From Anthonomus grandis grandis (Eukaryota; Arthropoda; Insecta; Coleoptera; Curculionidae), in NCBI RefSeq assembly GCF_022605725.1, contig NC_065556.1:7192001-7256000 (forward strand): DNA of 64,000 nt, given 5' to 3'. The notes beneath the pieces are model-generated. The model worked only from the letters and a program-made list of their open reading frames with translations. It did not search any database and was not told the origin of the DNA. The position numbers and the translations under genes were made by a program. Positions 63,488-64,000 of the stretch are shown here, piece by piece. Position 1 is the first letter of the stretch. Each line of letters opens with the position of its first letter.

Positions 63488-64000
63488 ATGCCATATCCCG
63501 GCTATTGTAAGAGCTACGACCTTGCGGATGGTCTCGTTGGATTCAGAATGACGAAACTAAGACAAAACCGTCGTAATTTTCCCGATAGCTCCCATAGAAG
63601 CCGAGATATTGACCTTCAAAATTTGGGTTTTTTCATTTTTCGGGTATACCCCCCCCGTATCGAATTTTTTCACCAAAAATTGATTTTTTTCGAAATCAAA
63701 CCAAGTATACCAGCGTCTTATTTGGGTCACCTAGATTACGAAAACACCGGGTTATAACAGGATCCGAGCAGAACTAAGGGAATGAGAGCACTTTAAAAAT
63801 CCTGAAAAAGTCGTCTTCGACGTCCGTTTTTGAGGCCAAAAATGGGCATCAAAAATGCCATATCTCAGCTTTCGTAAAAGCTACGACCTTGCGGATGGTC
63901 TCGTTGGATTTAGAATGACGAGACTAAGACAAAACCGTCGGAATTTTCCCGATAGCTCCTATAGAAGCCGAGATATCGACCTTCAAAATTTGGGTTTTTT
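63488..64000. repeat. Start of a block-B-like segment at right edge
   Basis: Units begin at 63488 (367 bp, C8) and 63855 (partial). CCCGGCTATTGTAAG, GTCGTAATTTT, GATATTGACC and GTCGTCTTCGACG match the second unit of block B (44986 and 55204) in order. The window ends before it can be seen whether an F unit follows. Confidence 0.75.

Larger units (their letters stand above)
1..64000. repeat. Satellite DNA array, 366-bp monomer, spans whole window
   Basis: Every part of the window aligns to one 366-bp unit, and successive ATGCCATATC landmarks are mostly 366 bp apart. I count about 164 full-class monomers (including the F and T truncated forms), 23 S units of 139 bp and 8 G insertions of 200 bp. 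All copies have the same orientation, and I found no inverted segment and no unique insert. Differences between copies are mainly single-base changes and homopolymer length changes. Arrays of this kind are constitutive heterochromatin in eukaryotes, often at centromeres. That location is inferred, because nothing flanking is visible. The family was not recognised. Confidence 0.97.

Noticed and set aside
28..63757. About 150 predicted 60-95 residue proteins on the plus strand
   Set aside because: They are the same satellite stretch read over and over. Starts, stops and frame are not kept in all copies. The 95-, 89- and 87-residue versions arise from single-base indels or the 69-bp duplication. 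None has a recognisable domain, so none is listed as a gene.
1..64000. CRISPR-like regular direct repeats
   Set aside because: The repeats are contiguous 366-bp units with no unique spacers between them. This is tandem satellite organisation.
1..64000. Transposable element or retroelement internal region
   Set aside because: There are no terminal repeats, target-site duplications, primer-binding site, polypurine tract or reverse-transcriptase/transposase coding sequence. The unit is too short, and all copies are head to tail.
1..64000. rRNA or tRNA genes, including a 5S tandem array
   Set aside because: No conserved 5S box A or box C, tRNA A/B box pair or rRNA core motif recognised. The 366-bp spacing alone is not evidence.

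Overview
The whole 64 kb window is one uninterrupted satellite DNA array. I find no gene, RNA gene, transposon, CRISPR array or unique sequence in it. The basic monomer is 366 bp. I number it from the recurring ATGCCATATC, so position 1 is that ATG. About 164 head-to-tail copies, all in the same orientation, run from position 28 to 63854, with a partial copy at each edge. Arrays this long, this homogeneous and with higher-order organisation are known from eukaryotic heterochromatin (centromeric, pericentromeric or subtelomeric). The source is therefore very probably a eukaryotic chromosome in a long-read assembly. I do not recognise the family and cannot name the organism from sequence alone.

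Four recurrent rearranged unit classes interrupt the 366-bp rhythm, each with a fixed breakpoint. Class S (139 bp, 23 copies) joins monomer positions 1-15 to 243-366. Class G (an extra 200 bp, 8 copies) joins position 324 to position 135 through a 10-nt G/T insert. Class F (287-288 bp, 10 copies) lacks positions 289-366. Class T (225 bp, 2 copies) lacks 160-300. A single 69-bp internal duplication lies at 28.7 kb.

Layout: 1-6.6 kb holds a 3.34-kb tandem duplication rich in S units. 6.6-10.4 kb holds G units. 10.4-17.6 kb is a mixed array with a 505-bp (366+139) ladder. 17.6-24.1 kb contains a 1437-bp tandem duplication made of full, G and S units. 24.1-35.1 kb is mostly plain 366-bp monomers with local pair duplications. 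35.1-42.6 kb sees the F class appear. 42.6-59.6 kb is a nested higher-order array, in which a 2117-bp block A and a roughly 4.3-kb block B recur, the B copies 10,218 bp apart. 59.6-63.5 kb returns to the monomer types of 11-17 kb. From 63.49 kb another block-B-like segment begins and runs off the window.

Most full monomers hold a 64-codon open frame (positions 1-195). It is open because the monomers are nearly identical. Its start codon, stop codon and frame are lost in various copies, and I see no sign of selection on a protein. The biology here is satellite turnover: unequal exchange, segmental amplification and gene conversion, with regionally restricted sequence variants.
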